DNA of 64,000 nt from Bisporella sp. PMI_857 (taxonomy: Eukaryota > Ascomycota > Leotiomycetes > Helotiales > Helotiaceae), in contig JAJSPD010000007.1 of assembly GCA_021307315.1 (NCBI GenBank), positions 1-64,000 on the forward strand. Reading direction: 5' to 3'. Shown here one piece after another: positions 13,871-26,200 of this stretch (within the stretch, counting starts at the first letter, position 1; each line of letters begins with the position of its first letter). Both the position numbers and the translations under genes were made by a program. Under the pieces are notes generated by a model. It saw only the letters and a program-made list of their open reading frames with translations. It did no database searches and was not told where the DNA came from.

Positions 13871-16800
13871 TCAACAGAGCCTCTGCCACACAGCGCAAAG
13901 CTGAAGCGGCCACACAGCTGTTTCTAACAACAATCTCATGTCTTATGACGGCACGATGCATATACATTCCAGCCATCTTTTCATCCACCTATCCCGGTAC
14001 AATACAGTCATCCTCATCCCACCTTCCACCACCATTATAAATACAGTCGCCAGCCACCAACATCAGATATTTCTCCAATTTTGCAGAAATTTCCGAATAC
14101 CCGCAGAACATACAAACTATATAGAGAGGCTGATAAGACTATTTAGTGTCCGCTATTCACGAGCAGCATGCATTCCCATTCCGTTCAATGGAAAGGGCGA
14201 GAGGGAGCTTTACCTGAGAGGGAATCATGGCAGAATGGCCCATTGTTTACCTTCTCGGAAAAAGATAGCTCCAGGTTTTAAATCAGGATTTAGCACGGGC
14301 TCAATGAAGGAATTTAATTTCAGAGATAGCTACACATAGCTACAATATCTCGCAAATTCGAGGAATCTGCCATTTTTTGCGCCATGATCCACCTTCTAAC
14401 ATGTTCTAAAATGTGTTTTGTGTGTATGTATCTCGGTGTGGCGGTTGCGAAGCTTCCACAAGTCATGTGCGGCAAAGCAGCGAATAGAACCGCGTTCTCA
14501 AGCCCTACCCCATCCCCCGTTTTCCCTTTGTCGTAGCCTTCCTCCGAGTATATCGAGGACCTCCAGCCTTTACGGATCTGCGGAGGATTTGAGCCGGGGT
14601 TGTGACTCTGGGTATGTAAGGTTGATTACAGGCCAATTAATAAGAGCAGGGTATAGTTTTCTGGGTCCATGCACTATGGGTCATAGGATCGTGGAGACAG
14701 CTTCTAAAAAGTGATGATGCCACCATGGTCTTAATCGATTGTGAATTAGGCGATCCATCTTCACTCCCGCTTTCCCATTAATCTTGAACAACACCAATTA
14801 GAAATCCGGAAAGTGCACAAGGAGCAAAAGCATGTGGGTTATTGGGGAGACCGTATCGGCTGAATTAAGCAGACGGTGTTTGCGGGGAACTGCAACCTTT
14901 CCCAGCCTTCTTCATATAGTCTTACAGTAAGTGGTGATGATAGCAGGACTAAGGTTGGAGTGCATTTCGTCTCCAGAGTTTGATTGTGGCCAAGCAATAC
15001 TTCTGCGAAAGCTCTCGATTTGGGATGAACGGGGACAGGAAGGGCGCGCTCTAAATGTGAATGGTGCTAGACCTTTTGGAGGGGAAGATCCAGAATATCA
15101 TGCAAACAGACAGGGCAACTGTTAGAGCTTGAAGGGAGGGTTACGCAAGGTGCATGTTGGAGTTGGGGACGAAAGGGGTACGTCGTACTTCGTGAATGCT
15201 TCTATTCCAAACGTTCTTGGCTAGATCACGTGAGTGTGTGGAATGAGAATTGGGTGAGGTAACAAAAAGATAGCCACATGGTAAGCTCCGACAATGGTTT
15301 ATGTTGGAATCTACAAAGAGCGTAGCAACTGTACTATGTATATACTGGTTGCAGTAGGACAGGACGATACAAACGATGCAGCCAAAGCATGCAAGCTAGA
15401 AACCTTGATCACACCTGCACTCTTGTTGGCAGACAAACTCTGAACCTGTGGTAGCAGGCAGAACAATTTTGCCTCAGATCGAATACGGGTGCAAACCAAG
15501 ATATCTATATACGGCTTACTCCGATTAATGGTGCTTCGTCGTTATACGGCAACATGCTTTAGGGTTCGAGCTGCGATTCGTAGAGCCCCTTCTCGTAGGC
15601 ACGTATTCAAGTGTACCATTCTAGCACAATACTATCCCATAAGAATCCATGCTACATCGTGTTTCTCGTCACCTGGAACTTCATCCGATTAGTTACTTCC
15701 TACAGAACCCCGTCGGAGGTTGGAAACTCCAGGTACCTTTGCTCTCCAGCTGGTGTGGCAAAGCAGTATAGCCGGCGGATCGTGCAGTAGTCGAGGCGGG
15801 CTGTCTGTCAAATTCCTAATGAACACACCATTCGCCCAAACATTGGAGGTTACACCAAATGAATAGACCGCGAGAGACACCACGGGCGTCGCATTCTTCT
15901 TTGCATTGGTTATACCTTTAATATTGAAATAAGTATGTTCCAATCTCCTTGGTTGGACTGGCCGAAGCATCACTCGATAGTTTTAGAGTGGCCAATTGTA
16001 TATGAAAGGTTTGCAGGACACTTTTCAACAGGGCCAAATACATGGAGGAGCCACTGTAATGAATACCGTAGCTTGTCTTATCGAAACCCCACATTGGAAC
16101 ACGGTGTCGCTACTACTATGCTGACCGCGCTGCTACGTAGTGCACTGCAGAGAAGAGCATACTAGTTACTCCGAATTCTGAGTTACGTTGGGGCTTAGAA
16201 ACGCCCTATGTCACTGGGAGGCAACGGATGGCTAGGTCGGTGCGGGAGGTGTTCGGAGAGGACTTTCAGTGAAGACGTTGGGGATATCTTCCCGTAGGGC
16301 CGGCGAGTTGGCATGGAAGGCTGGCTTACTCGTGAATAGGACGTATTTTAAAGAGGTATATCTATAGGATTGTTTGAACGAGTGGGTGTCCTCGACTCTG
16401 GGTATGGCTGTAAGTCTTGTTTGTACAGAGATTAGATGTACTGAGACTCTTTTGGGGTTGAAGCAAATCCGGGACATCTAAGCAGGAAGAAATATTCAAT
16501 TACAGAAGTGCTATTTTATCTCAACAGATGTCAAAGTACTTACAATTGTATCAACGCACCCATCACAGGCATCCTTGATTGTCAACTAGCCCTCGTTTCG
16601 TCCTATGCAGCATACATCGCGGCCTTAGATGATACTCGCGAAAGGAGCTCGTAAGATTTTTGTACGCACACATAATTATGTATATTTTGTGGCATATTTT
16701 GATAGTCGGGGGGACCTGGTTTGTGAGCATTGTGTGATCGTATGTGTGGAGGTGTCGGGAGGGTGGGCGCAGAGCAGATCAGGTGTTCAAGGGTTAGGAG

Positions 16801-17404
16801 TGCAGTGAATAGATTGTTTGGAGAAGGATTTATTGTTCTGTATAAAGACGCCCAAGGTACCATCAAAGAAGACATCTCATTCGCTTCAATGTCCAACGAA
16901 CAAGGAATTACAAAGAGCTCATTGTCTAGCAATCAATAGTAATTTGTTACGGCAGATGTTCACTAGCCCAAGTTGCAAAAGACATAACGGTCATGGCTTC
17001 TCAATTACAAAACACTTATTGTCTTACCATAGAAACAGGATTTATTAACGGGTATAATTGTCAATTTAATACAGGCCTACTTCTGACACGTTGAATATGA
17101 GTGACCATATCTTGGGAGTACAGGACGCTCGCTTAGATTAGGGGGATTGTGATCCACTTTTGATAGAAGCCTTCAGGCTGTGATTCCCTCGCTGCAATCC
17201 ATTTTACCAAGAACTATTATGTATTGCCATCCAGGGGCGAATGAAGATTCTGAATTGTGGCATATGCCAGGCTTGGCTGCTAAAGTATAGATATTCACTG
17301 TTAAAACCTAAATTTCCACCCTATCGTAATTTAAGCATATATATGCATATATATACATAAACCCGCTTAGCTAACCAGATATCGCTCATCCCATAGCAAA
17401 TAGA
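13871..17404. other. Gene-poor region
   Basis: About 3.5 kb with no gene I can support. Open frames such as 13938-14339 (+) and 15689-15973 (-) are short and show no domain, splice pattern or conserved motif. The last few hundred bases, AT-rich with TATATATGCATATATATACAT near 17337, would form the 3' flank of the peroxidase-WSC gene. Strongly decayed coding DNA cannot be excluded. Confidence 0.4.
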
Positions 17405-20400
17405 TCACGTTTTCAATACATACGCGCTAAGTCTGTTACCTGCGCCACAGTACTCTAGCTTATCTCCCGGGCATATGAACGAGCACTCCGCGTCTGGAGC
17501 CGCAACACTCCCAGTATTAAAGCTGTTCCCACAGTAGCACTCTCCACCATACTCAGCACCGAAATACTTCCATCCAACGCAATTACCTGCGCACATCTCG
17601 AGTGTCATAGCAGTATAATTGTAGTAGGAGGCTCCCGAGAGAGCTCGAATGTTCGTCGCTTCGGTCTGGCAGCCGTAGTAATTGTAATTGCCTACACTGG
17701 CCTTGATACTTGGCACGGTCGGCGTACTGGATATTGATGAGGTTGTCGTTGTTGAGCGAATAGTACTAGATCCACTACTTGAAGCCAATGTCGAAGTTGA
17801 AGAACGAACGCTAGAAGGGCTGGTGCTTGTTTGTATAGAAGAAACAGCACTGCTGATGGATGTAGAAGTTGACGTTGTAGTTCTTAATAAAGGACTGGAT
17901 ACTGATCCACTATCCGTTCCGTTTTTAATATAGACAGTCAGGCGGTTGCCTGCACCACAGTATTCGTATTGGTCGCCACTACAGGTCATGGAACATTCCG
18001 AATCGGAAACTTGCGCGGAGCCTATTCCGAAAGAATTTGCGCACCAACACTCACGGCCGTATTCTGCTCCCGCATAAAGATAGGGAGAGCAGGCCGCGAC
18101 GCACTTTTCAACCGTGTTAGTATCATCAGGGAAAGAGGCCGCAGCCAAAGCTCGCACTCCGTTGGCTTCGGTGAAACATCCAAGGTAGTTGTAAACACCA
18201 GCAGATTTCACGATCCGAAGCGTTGGGACAGCGGTTGAGCTGGATGTGGTGGAAGAGGTCAAGGATTGAGATGATGAACTTGAAGAAGATGTGGTGGATG
18301 GGTGCGCAGTTGTGCTACTGATAGAGCTGCTGCTTGTGTCAGAAGATGAGACGACTGCGGATGAGCTGGATCGAGTCGAGGAGCTCGAAGAGGATGTCGA
18401 CGAAATCCCACTGGTAGTGGACACCAGAGAGGAAAGCTTGTATAACTCCAATCTATTCCCAGCCCCGCAATACTGTACGGAGCTGCCAGGGCAGATGAAA
18501 CTACAGTCATTAAGAGCGGCAAGAACAGATCCTGCACCAAGTGAGTTGCCACAATAGCCTAAAGCCATAAATTAGCACACCATGTTTAGATGATCAGGGG
18601 CCGCGGATATGACAGACATTCTCCTCCATATTCCACACCCCAGTATGTGAATCCTGTACAAAGACCTGCGCATTTTTCAAGAGTCATACCGGTATAATCA
18701 TAGTTCGACGATCCAGAAAGTGCGCGCACACCATTGGCCTCTGTATAACATCCTTGGAAAGTATATGCCCCAACAATTGGCTTGTGACTGAGCGTGGCTG
18801 AAGCAGAGGCGGAGGTAGATGTACTTGTGCTCGTCTGAGAGGTTGTTGATGAGGTAGAAGTGCTGCTTGGTGGTGTCGTTCCTAAGTCCTGACATGTGGC
18901 ACCTAAATCCGTTGCGTCTTTGAATGTGTCTGCAGATGATCCACTGACGACGCCGTACTTGGTGCCTACAGATGAGGCGATAGTGTAACTAGCACTGTAC
19001 AGATTATACGGCCCTGACGAAGCGCCTTGCACCATCGATACGGTAGCATTCACTAGATTTGGCAATGGCGAAGCAATGGGAGAGCCTGCGGTATTCTTGA
19101 CCTTCTGAGTGACAGTCACGGTTGGTGCAACAGTGAGTGTATTTCGGACCTAGAGAATTAGCAAAACAAGTAGAAGGCTAGTGAGATACAAACATACAGC
19201 AGCTACAACTGTCAAATTTCCAGCATTATAGCAGCTCTGTGGGGTGAGGACGATGACTGAATCATCGACAGGATATTCAGCACCATTGTTATTATAAGTC
19301 TCGGAAGTTCCTCCAACTAAATTTACGGTAACAGTAAAAGAAGATATGGAACTAGCAACTGGAAGGTTGGTGCTAAAAGCGTAAAACTAAAAGTGGTCAA
19401 CGATCCATCACAATACGACACAATCAAGATTAAAGTTTACCGAGAAAGTGTCATCGAAGCCTGCGGCCGTTCCTCCAGCCGCAGCAACAATTGGCGCGGA
19501 AACAGCAAGGCCAGTTCGGTCTTTATACGCCAGCTGTACACTGACGATCTGTGACGCACTGCGAGTGGTTGTACGAACTCGTATGTCACCAGAGAATTTC
19601 AGGAGAGTGCCTCCCGAAAGTAGAGTGAGCTGCAGCCCTGTGGGTTTAACTGCATAAGGAGTAACAACGTCGGAGAGAGTGACCAGCGCCGGGTCCACTA
19701 CATCAATCATTTTACCTAAAATAGTAGCGCAGACGCTGTTAAAGGCATCGGTAGTACTCATTGCTGTTACTGTAACATTGCTGTCCGAGTTGAACACAAC
19801 TTTATCTGAATTTCTGGTATTCGTCACAGAGATTCCGAGGGACAGGGGATCAGTATCAAGCGGAGGGCCAGCAAGGTAGCGGGTGACAACCTTATTGTCA
19901 AATTCGACCGTGCTATCAAACAATTGATAGTCATCAGGAGCTGTCCCGGGCGCGACTATGGTAGGGAAGTTGCCGGCATGAACACCACCAAGGGTGTGTC
20001 CACAAGCTACCATCTGAATCATCTCCGTATTGGAGAAACCCATCCGTGTAAACTGATTTCTGAAGAGACTGATCGCGTTCTGTGGCTGGGGGATTTGTGC
20101 GGAGGGTCCTGCTGAAGTTGCATCTTTTCTTCCTCCCTTTACTGGGACAATAGGCCCACCGCATGCTCGAACAGATGTGTAGACTCCCAATGCGACCAAG
20201 TCCGCGGCTGATAACTGAGTATTGAAGAAGTTTCCATATGTGACGAAGGCAGTATTGAACCCGGTGCCAATATTGTCCCCATTGTTCAACTCGTATGCCA
20301 ACGACGCATCGATTCCTCCATGCGGGGCATTAAAGACGTTCGCGTTTGCCATATCGTGGAAACCTGTTCGAAGCCACTCAGCAGCAGTATTTCGCCCGGC

Positions 20401-20583
20401 ACTGACTCCGGAAGAGCATGGTGTGACCGACGACGCGAAGCCCCTACTCCTGTATCCGGTTGACAGATACATGACATCCTCCAATTCATCTATCGCAGAC
20501 GGCCAGGTCGGATCTGCCACCACCAGCCTTGAAAAGAATAACGCGAACCATGGCACGATCGTGGGACCCAGAAGAAGCTGCAT
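17405..20583 (-). CDS. Secreted class II-type heme peroxidase fused to three WSC domains
   Basis: Predicted extracellular or wall-associated enzyme of 1005 residues that would use H2O2 to oxidise a substrate; the WSC modules likely bind carbohydrate. Exons (minus): 20583-19441, 19386-19198, 19149-18618, 18558-17405, with introns of 54, 48 and 59 bp. A signal peptide spans about residues 1-23. The peroxidase domain is in the first ~300 residues: distal motif WLRTGFHDMA gives Arg72 and His76, proximal motif ACGHTLGG gives His196. A beta-rich linker follows, then WSC domains near 571-660, 742-830 and 912-1005. Each has the paired Cys pattern GC(Y/F/Q)TE ... GGECYCGNS ... YCGAGNRL, and they are separated by Ser/Thr-rich (O-glycosylation-prone) spacers. 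The third intron uses a weaker GTCTGT donor, but its splice joins the conserved GGEC-YCGNS exactly. No C-terminal GPI signal or membrane helix is visible. Confidence 0.9.
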
Positions 20584-21853
20584 GATTAAAAATTATAGAT
20601 TAGGTCGATAACGAATCTCGACCGTGGAAAGAATGACAGGATCGAGCCGCTACCATAGCATAGGGTGAGAGAATAAAGGCAAAGCAGAGAGCCAAGGAAA
20701 AGAAAGAGAGAGAGAGACGAAGGGATGTTGACCCGACCCTAAAAGAAGCATTATTGATTTCCTGACCCGCAGTCTCAGCCGCATTGTGTTGGCTTTTTCG
20801 CATGGTAGTGGATGGTGGGAGGTGCTGGGGCAGACGCCTCGTATCCATCGGAACAGGGGCAGCTCAGCAAAGCCCTCAAGCCCTAATATAGCGGGGCATG
20901 GGCGAGAATCAACATCGGCCAGGTCCTGTTGGGTTTTTGGCCACTGCAGATTGAATTCAAGTCCTTTTGGGATAGGCTAGGTCAGCCAAATTGATAGTTT
21001 CCGACATCGACGTTTCGTCGATAGAGCCATCCCCACTGATAGCCATCTTAGTACACGCGTCAGGCTACGGTAGGGGAAAGAGGTAAACCAGTATCGCACT
21101 GCACCGCACAACGAAAGTTTCTGGGCGTTATCTCCAAATTAGGAATTCGTCTCTGCTGAGTTCTCGGTAATGGATTTTGCCCGGTCTAGGGAGTAGGGAG
21201 ATCAACTAGAGGTGGAATTGAGTGGGTGCCACTTTTTGGAGGGGCAGTTGACTCGAGCTCCCCAGCTGTAGTTACTTAGTCCTGACTGAACTGAACTGAA
21301 TTGGACTTGGAATAGGTACCATCGCTGACCTGGACAAGAGCGGCACAAGGTTAAAGCAGATCGAACCAGCCGTGGTGGGGAGATTGCATGGCGCTGACAA
21401 ATGAGAGACGGAGACTTAAGATGTCAAAGAACCCTCAAACCAATAGACTAACTCAAAATGTCGATTCGCTGCAAAGCGGTACTGTACGGTAGCAGCAGAG
21501 TTATGTTGTGCTGGCTGTGCTCGTATTAGAATTAGTTTTCATGCTGTATGCCGCGATCCCGATGTGATGCAGAGCCCAGCGGCTTGGTACCGCCCTACGT
21601 ATACCCCCTTGAAGAGATGATGACACCCTTTAGAATACCATCAGGGGAAAAACAGAAGATGAGCAAACAATTAACCCGAGTCACGGGGTGGGTTTGATAT
21701 CCTGTTCAGAATCTGAAATCGGCTCCCTATACACAGTAGACGTGCTTTCAAATAAATGTTCGAATCTCATCTTTTCGTTGTTGGTTCGTGTTTAACTTGT
21801 GAAATTGGATCTGCATGCCCATGCTCGATGGCCACTAAAAATCTTCCACAGCC
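20584..21853. other. Divergent intergenic region between peroxidase-WSC and JmjC genes
   Basis: The two flanking genes point away from each other, so this 1.27-kb stretch should contain both promoters and leaders. It shows a purine tract (GAGAGAGAGAGA) near 20705, presumably in the peroxidase leader. No coding region recognised. Confidence 0.5.
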
Positions 21854-23536
21854 ATGACCAAAGGCGCTGCGATTTCATTGCTTTCCACTCCACCACCGCC
21901 CAATGTTTGGCGTCTCATCATGGATGAGATGACAGATCCCATTATTCAATTACTGGCTACCTACAGCGAGCATAATTCGCATATCATCCATGAACTTAGT
22001 CAGGTACCAACCCCGCTTGAATTCATGCGATATGTGGCCAAAAATCGCCCATTCGTGGTCCGAGGTGGCGCGTCGGGCTGGCGGGCTACAAAAGAGTGGA
22101 ATATCCTCAAATTGAAAGAGTTGATGGAAGGCAAGATGATTAATGTTGCGGTGACACCCAATGGGTATAATGCCTAATCCGCTGATGATTGGTCCAACAC
22201 TGAGAATTGCTTCTAGCAAAGCAGATTCCCCGAGCAGAACTCCGAATGGAGACTTGGTGTTCGTTCTGCCTCTTGAAGAAGAGCAGCTGTTTGATGAATT
22301 CATCGATTTCGTGGCAACCCAGGGGATCAATCATCAACCGCTTGAGGGAGTGCAGGAGGTCAGATATGCTCAGACCCGTGAGTACTGTCATCCACCAGCA
22401 GGATAGTTCATCGTCTGATCATCGAGATTCACTAGAGAATGATAATTTAAGGAACGAGTACGATTGCCTATTAGATTATGTGCATAATGACATCGACTGG
22501 GCACGCGTTGCCTTGAACAGGAGACCGGATGCTGTGAACTTGTCAGTCAGCTTCTCCGAGCAAGCTCACCCAATTCAGAAAGTTTTACAACTAGTTTACT
22601 CTCATAGCATGCGTGAATTTGTTAAGCATCTTTTCAGAGGAGATTACTTGTAACACACAATTCCTATCCTGAATATGTTATCAGAATAAGGAAACTAACT
22701 CTGAGATTCTGATGCCAGATGGATTGGTAATTCGCTCTCCACTACCGCTCTCCACAAAGATCCATATGAGAACATATATGTTCAACTTATTGGTAGAAAA
22801 CACTTCGTTCTTCTTCCATCACTGGCCCAACCGTGTGTGAACGAACGGAGTCTACCACAGGCCAGATATACCCGCATGTCGGATGGTAGTTTTAAGATAT
22901 TGGAGTATACTGCTGAGGACCATGTGCCTGTTGCTTGCTGGGATCCGGTAAGTAGACATGCTCAAGAGCTGCGTTGTGTACTTACATTTTACTACGGGAG
23001 AGGAACATGAGCATGTGTTATTCATTCCTCATTTAGATTGGGATAGGATAACCACCGATTTTTAACGTGCCTGATAGGATTTCATAGCTCCCGAACTTGG
23101 GATTGAGACGACGAAATATTCCAACAAGGTAAACCCAATACGGCTGACGCTAGACGAAGGCGACATGCTTTACTTACCTGCTTTGTGGTCAGTTCTCTAC
23201 TTCTTGATGACATATAGCCCGAGCCTCTTTATCACGAGTCCCACGTGTCTCTCTCAACAGATTACGTTTACTCCTACCCTCCTCAATTTCTCTCGGACAT
23301 TCCTAAGCATAGACACAATAAATCTCATCATATCTTTGCTTTTATTACTGACTTTAAACAGGTATCACAAGGTCTCCCAAACTGCCTCTCGAGAAGGTAT
23401 CTGCTGTGCGGCGAATTATTGGTATGACATTGAGTTTGAGGGCCACTTATGGGCGGTAAGTGAGCTGGTGCGGAATGTAGGCGTCTCGCAACTGAGCGTG
23501 AAGAGGGAGGAAGACGAGGGAGCGTCTTCAGACTAA
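21854..23536 (+). CDS. JMJD7-like JmjC-domain hydroxylase
   Basis: Predicted Fe(II)/2-oxoglutarate oxygenase of 363 residues. JMJD7, the closest family I recognise, is a lysyl hydroxylase acting on DRG-type GTPases; that substrate is inferred here. Exons: 21854-22164, 22217-22377, 22436-22541, 22719-22947, 23078-23187, 23362-23536. The spliced protein shows RPFVVRGG near the N-terminus, PDAVNLWIGN before the core, and the iron triad His205-x-Asp207 (ALHKDPYENIY) with distal His308 (WYHKVSQ). The RKHFVLLP strand and the LYLPALWYHKV block are typical of JMJD7/cupin_8 proteins. Without splicing the frame is broken by stops, so the gene looks like scattered pieces. No signal peptide or membrane segment; likely cytosolic or nuclear. 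All six exons join in frame and restore conserved blocks. Confidence 0.9.
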
Positions 23537-24888
23537 GGTTCAAAGTTGAATGGAAGTCCACTTGAGAAGTATGAGAAGAATTCAAAGGCATTGCAGCATG
23601 AGGACTTAGCCAGGCAGGTGGCTTTGAGTGATGTTAAAGATGAGCAAGAAAAATCTGGGAGAAAGCTAAGTCAAGATGAAGAAACGGTGAAAGAAAGCAT
23701 CCCTTGCATCCGAAAACCGTTGCCAGACGCTTATTCCTCCTCGTCGGAAGCATATGAGGAACGCCCTTAGAGACAAGAGCTTGAATGCAAGAACATAGGC
23801 TATCTATAGCGGTAAATCTGGCTATGCCTAGGGAAATCATCTATGACCAATTGAGGAAACATGGTGGCGGCGGGTCAGGGACCAAAATCAATGGGCCAGA
23901 TTGTAGATGGATCGGCGTGATGCGGTAAGACACTGACCACGGGTGAGGGGAAGAAGGGTGAACAAGAAGTACCGTGCAGCAGTAACGAGCTTCCTTCACG
24001 ACCGAAGGACCAAAAAGCGGTGCCTTGATTGCTTTTTTATGGCCTGAAATAGTATGATAGATGGTATGCGGATCAGAAGAGGACATCAGATTATGCATTG
24101 AAAGGATATCTGCAGAACTAAGCATTACCCTAAAGATGACCAGCTTCAATGCGAACATGAGTATTATGTTGGTTGAATGCCAGTAGTAATAACTAATGCT
24201 TATTTAGTCTTTCTGTTGAGCAGAAGAGGTATTTAGGGAGTCTGAAAAATCAAGGTAGTATAGGCGTTAGGCCCTACTATTTCCTAGACATATATGCCTC
24301 CAGAAGTTTCCTCTGTCGCCAATTCCTCGATGCGCACATTTCATCCTGTTCGCCGGTGCGTCCTGTTCCTGCTGGTCTACCAAACCTGACAGCAGCACTC
24401 ATGTACGAGCGCGAACGTGGTAATGATTTTGGAGCGGAGAAGAGAGGATGGATGAGCATGCGCTGTATTGTTCACTATCAACCTACGTGCACTTTCTCAT
24501 TAGGTTGTCTTGGAGACTCAACATGAGGAGCTTACCCAATAAGCCAAGGCCAGGTTTGTGTTCCGCATCTTTAGTCGGCAACTTGGTACTTAGGTTCTAG
24601 ACATAATCGATCGGACACTTTGGGGCATAACGATTAGAACAATAATATCCTTCTGGCTTTCCCTGCTCCCGATTCATCTTTGCACGATGGAAAGTTATGA
24701 CTGGTCTACTAATGGCGAGGCAGCTTTCGACCCTCCCCAACCTTCACAATTGAAAAGCAATGGGGTACAAAATCTTTGCCAGTTTATAGTGGCAAGTCGA
24801 GAGGAAAGGGAAAAAAGTATAAACTTGATTCCATTAAATATTGTCACACATGATATATATGCTTTATAGCTATACGTACAAACTGTCA
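23537..24888. other. Intergenic region between convergent genes
   Basis: This lies between the 3' end of the JmjC gene (+) and the 3' end of the Tim17-family gene (-). A lysine/glutamate-rich open frame at 23546-23770 follows 9 bp after the JmjC stop. It has no recognisable domain and is probably 3' untranslated sequence. No other gene seen. Confidence 0.4.
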
Positions 24889-25797
24889 CTATTTGGTGGT
24901 TGGATTCGCCTCCTTATCACTTCTTTCAGCCAATTCTGTCTCTTGAGCTCGGAGAGCATCTATACTCTCATCAAGCAACGCAATCTCAGCATTGACTCCT
25001 AAAAGCTTCTCTCGCAGCATATCTTCATATTCCTTGTCGGTCAAAACCTTCATAGGACTCCATCTTGAGTTCAACCATGAATGCTCTTTGGCTGGAAGAG
25101 CAGTCTTAGATACAGAGTTTCGATCATCAGCCATGTTATATATCACTTGGCCGGTTGCTCCAAAGAGTGCAAACATAATTGTACCAGGTATGATATTCTT
25201 TCGGCCGCCTGTAGATGTGTAAGTATTATCCATGTACGGTTGGAGTGATATGAGTCTGCTCCAAGGATAAACCGGGATTTGACACTTACGTAAGGCACCT
25301 CCTACTAACCCGGAGGCTGCACCAGCAGCGAAGCTGACTACTACTTTATTCCATTTGGTGATTTTATTGTCTTCCCAGGCACGCATAAAAGTTCTTCTCG
25401 ATGCTGGTATGGTGTTAGCCACTGATCTGAAGACAGTTCAGGCCATGCTTACCCCAGAAGGTGGTCCCAAGAGTGAACCATTGAAGACCTGAAGCCAAAG
25501 CAAATAGTTTCGGAGTATTTGAGCGTACTACTCCTGCGAAAGCTCCGACGAAAGCTCCAGCAGCGCCTGCACATATGGTTGATACATCAAGTCACATGAT
25601 CATACGTATGTAGGAAATGGATTAGAGGACCCGTTGAGAAGGATAAACATACCAGTATATGCCCCCACTTGCAGAGCAGGTAATATAATGTGAAGTACGC
25701 CAGCGGGCAATCTTGGTTCTCTCTTTGGCGCTTGAGATTGGATAGATTCTTCAATTGCCTTTTTCTCAGCAGGAATGTCAAGCACGACTTTCCGCAT
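24889..25797 (-). CDS. Tim17/Tim22/Tim23-family membrane protein
   Basis: 230-residue protein, probably in the mitochondrial inner membrane. Exons (minus): 25797-25653, 25566-25453, 25403-25290, 25208-24889; introns 86, 49 and 81 bp. Splicing gives a run of glycine/alanine-rich hydrophobic segments: VGAYTGAAGAFVGAFAGVV near residues 43-61, SFAAGAASGLVGGAL, and IIPGTIMFALFGATGQ. These resemble the GxxxG-packed helices of the Tim17 superfamily. The C-terminal third is charged and likely coiled coil (LLGVNAEIALLDESIDALRAQETEL). It could be a TIMMDC1-like assembly factor rather than a translocase subunit; I cannot tell from sequence alone. Divergent from the eIF4B gene, with 403 bp between the starts. 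Confidence 0.75.
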
Positions 25798-26200
25798 TGC
25801 GTATTAGCAAAGGCTGGGATTCTTATAATGCACAGATCATGATATAAAATAGTAATCTTGGGCTTTCAAAGTAAATATTGAAGTGAATCCGAAGCGAACG
25901 GTGTTCTGTTCTTGAATCCCAATTGAATATGCAGGGCAAGTAGATTTATTTCTAATAGTGGGGCACCCGCTAGTCCACTTAGCCGAATCAGGCATCCCTA
26001 CCAACCATTATTTTAGTATCGCACTTTTTCAAACTCGACCTCATTAACCACCAAGGCACAATCAAGCCTGCCCACATCGATCACGCAAACAAAACGCCTA
26101 ACCACAGTCTTGTTGAAGGAGCTAGTATCCTTCAATCTACAACCGAGGACTAAGCGCAAGACCTTCGGTTCTCGCGCAGGGTCCTGAAAAAGCCGCAATC
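25798..26200. promoter_or_regulatory. Shared divergent promoter region, Tim17-family gene / eIF4B
   Basis: 403 bp separate two oppositely directed ATGs (25797 minus and 26201 plus), so both promoters must lie here or overlap the leaders. No core element is clear enough to name. Inference from geometry only. Confidence 0.5.

Noticed and set aside
13938..14339. 133-codon plus-strand frame after the RasGEF gene
   Set aside because: No recognisable motif; likely chance in non-coding DNA.
17405..20583. Three separate genes (two WSC proteins and one peroxidase)
   Set aside because: Every intervening gap has in-frame GT...AG introns of 48-59 bp that restore continuous conserved sequence, so one gene fits better.
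23546..23770. 74-codon Lys/Glu-rich frame just after the JmjC stop
   Set aside because: Could be a C-terminal extension, but the upstream stop is clear and no intron was found that bypasses it.
24277..24459. 60-codon minus-strand frame
   Set aside because: Too short, no family resemblance and no flanking exon found.
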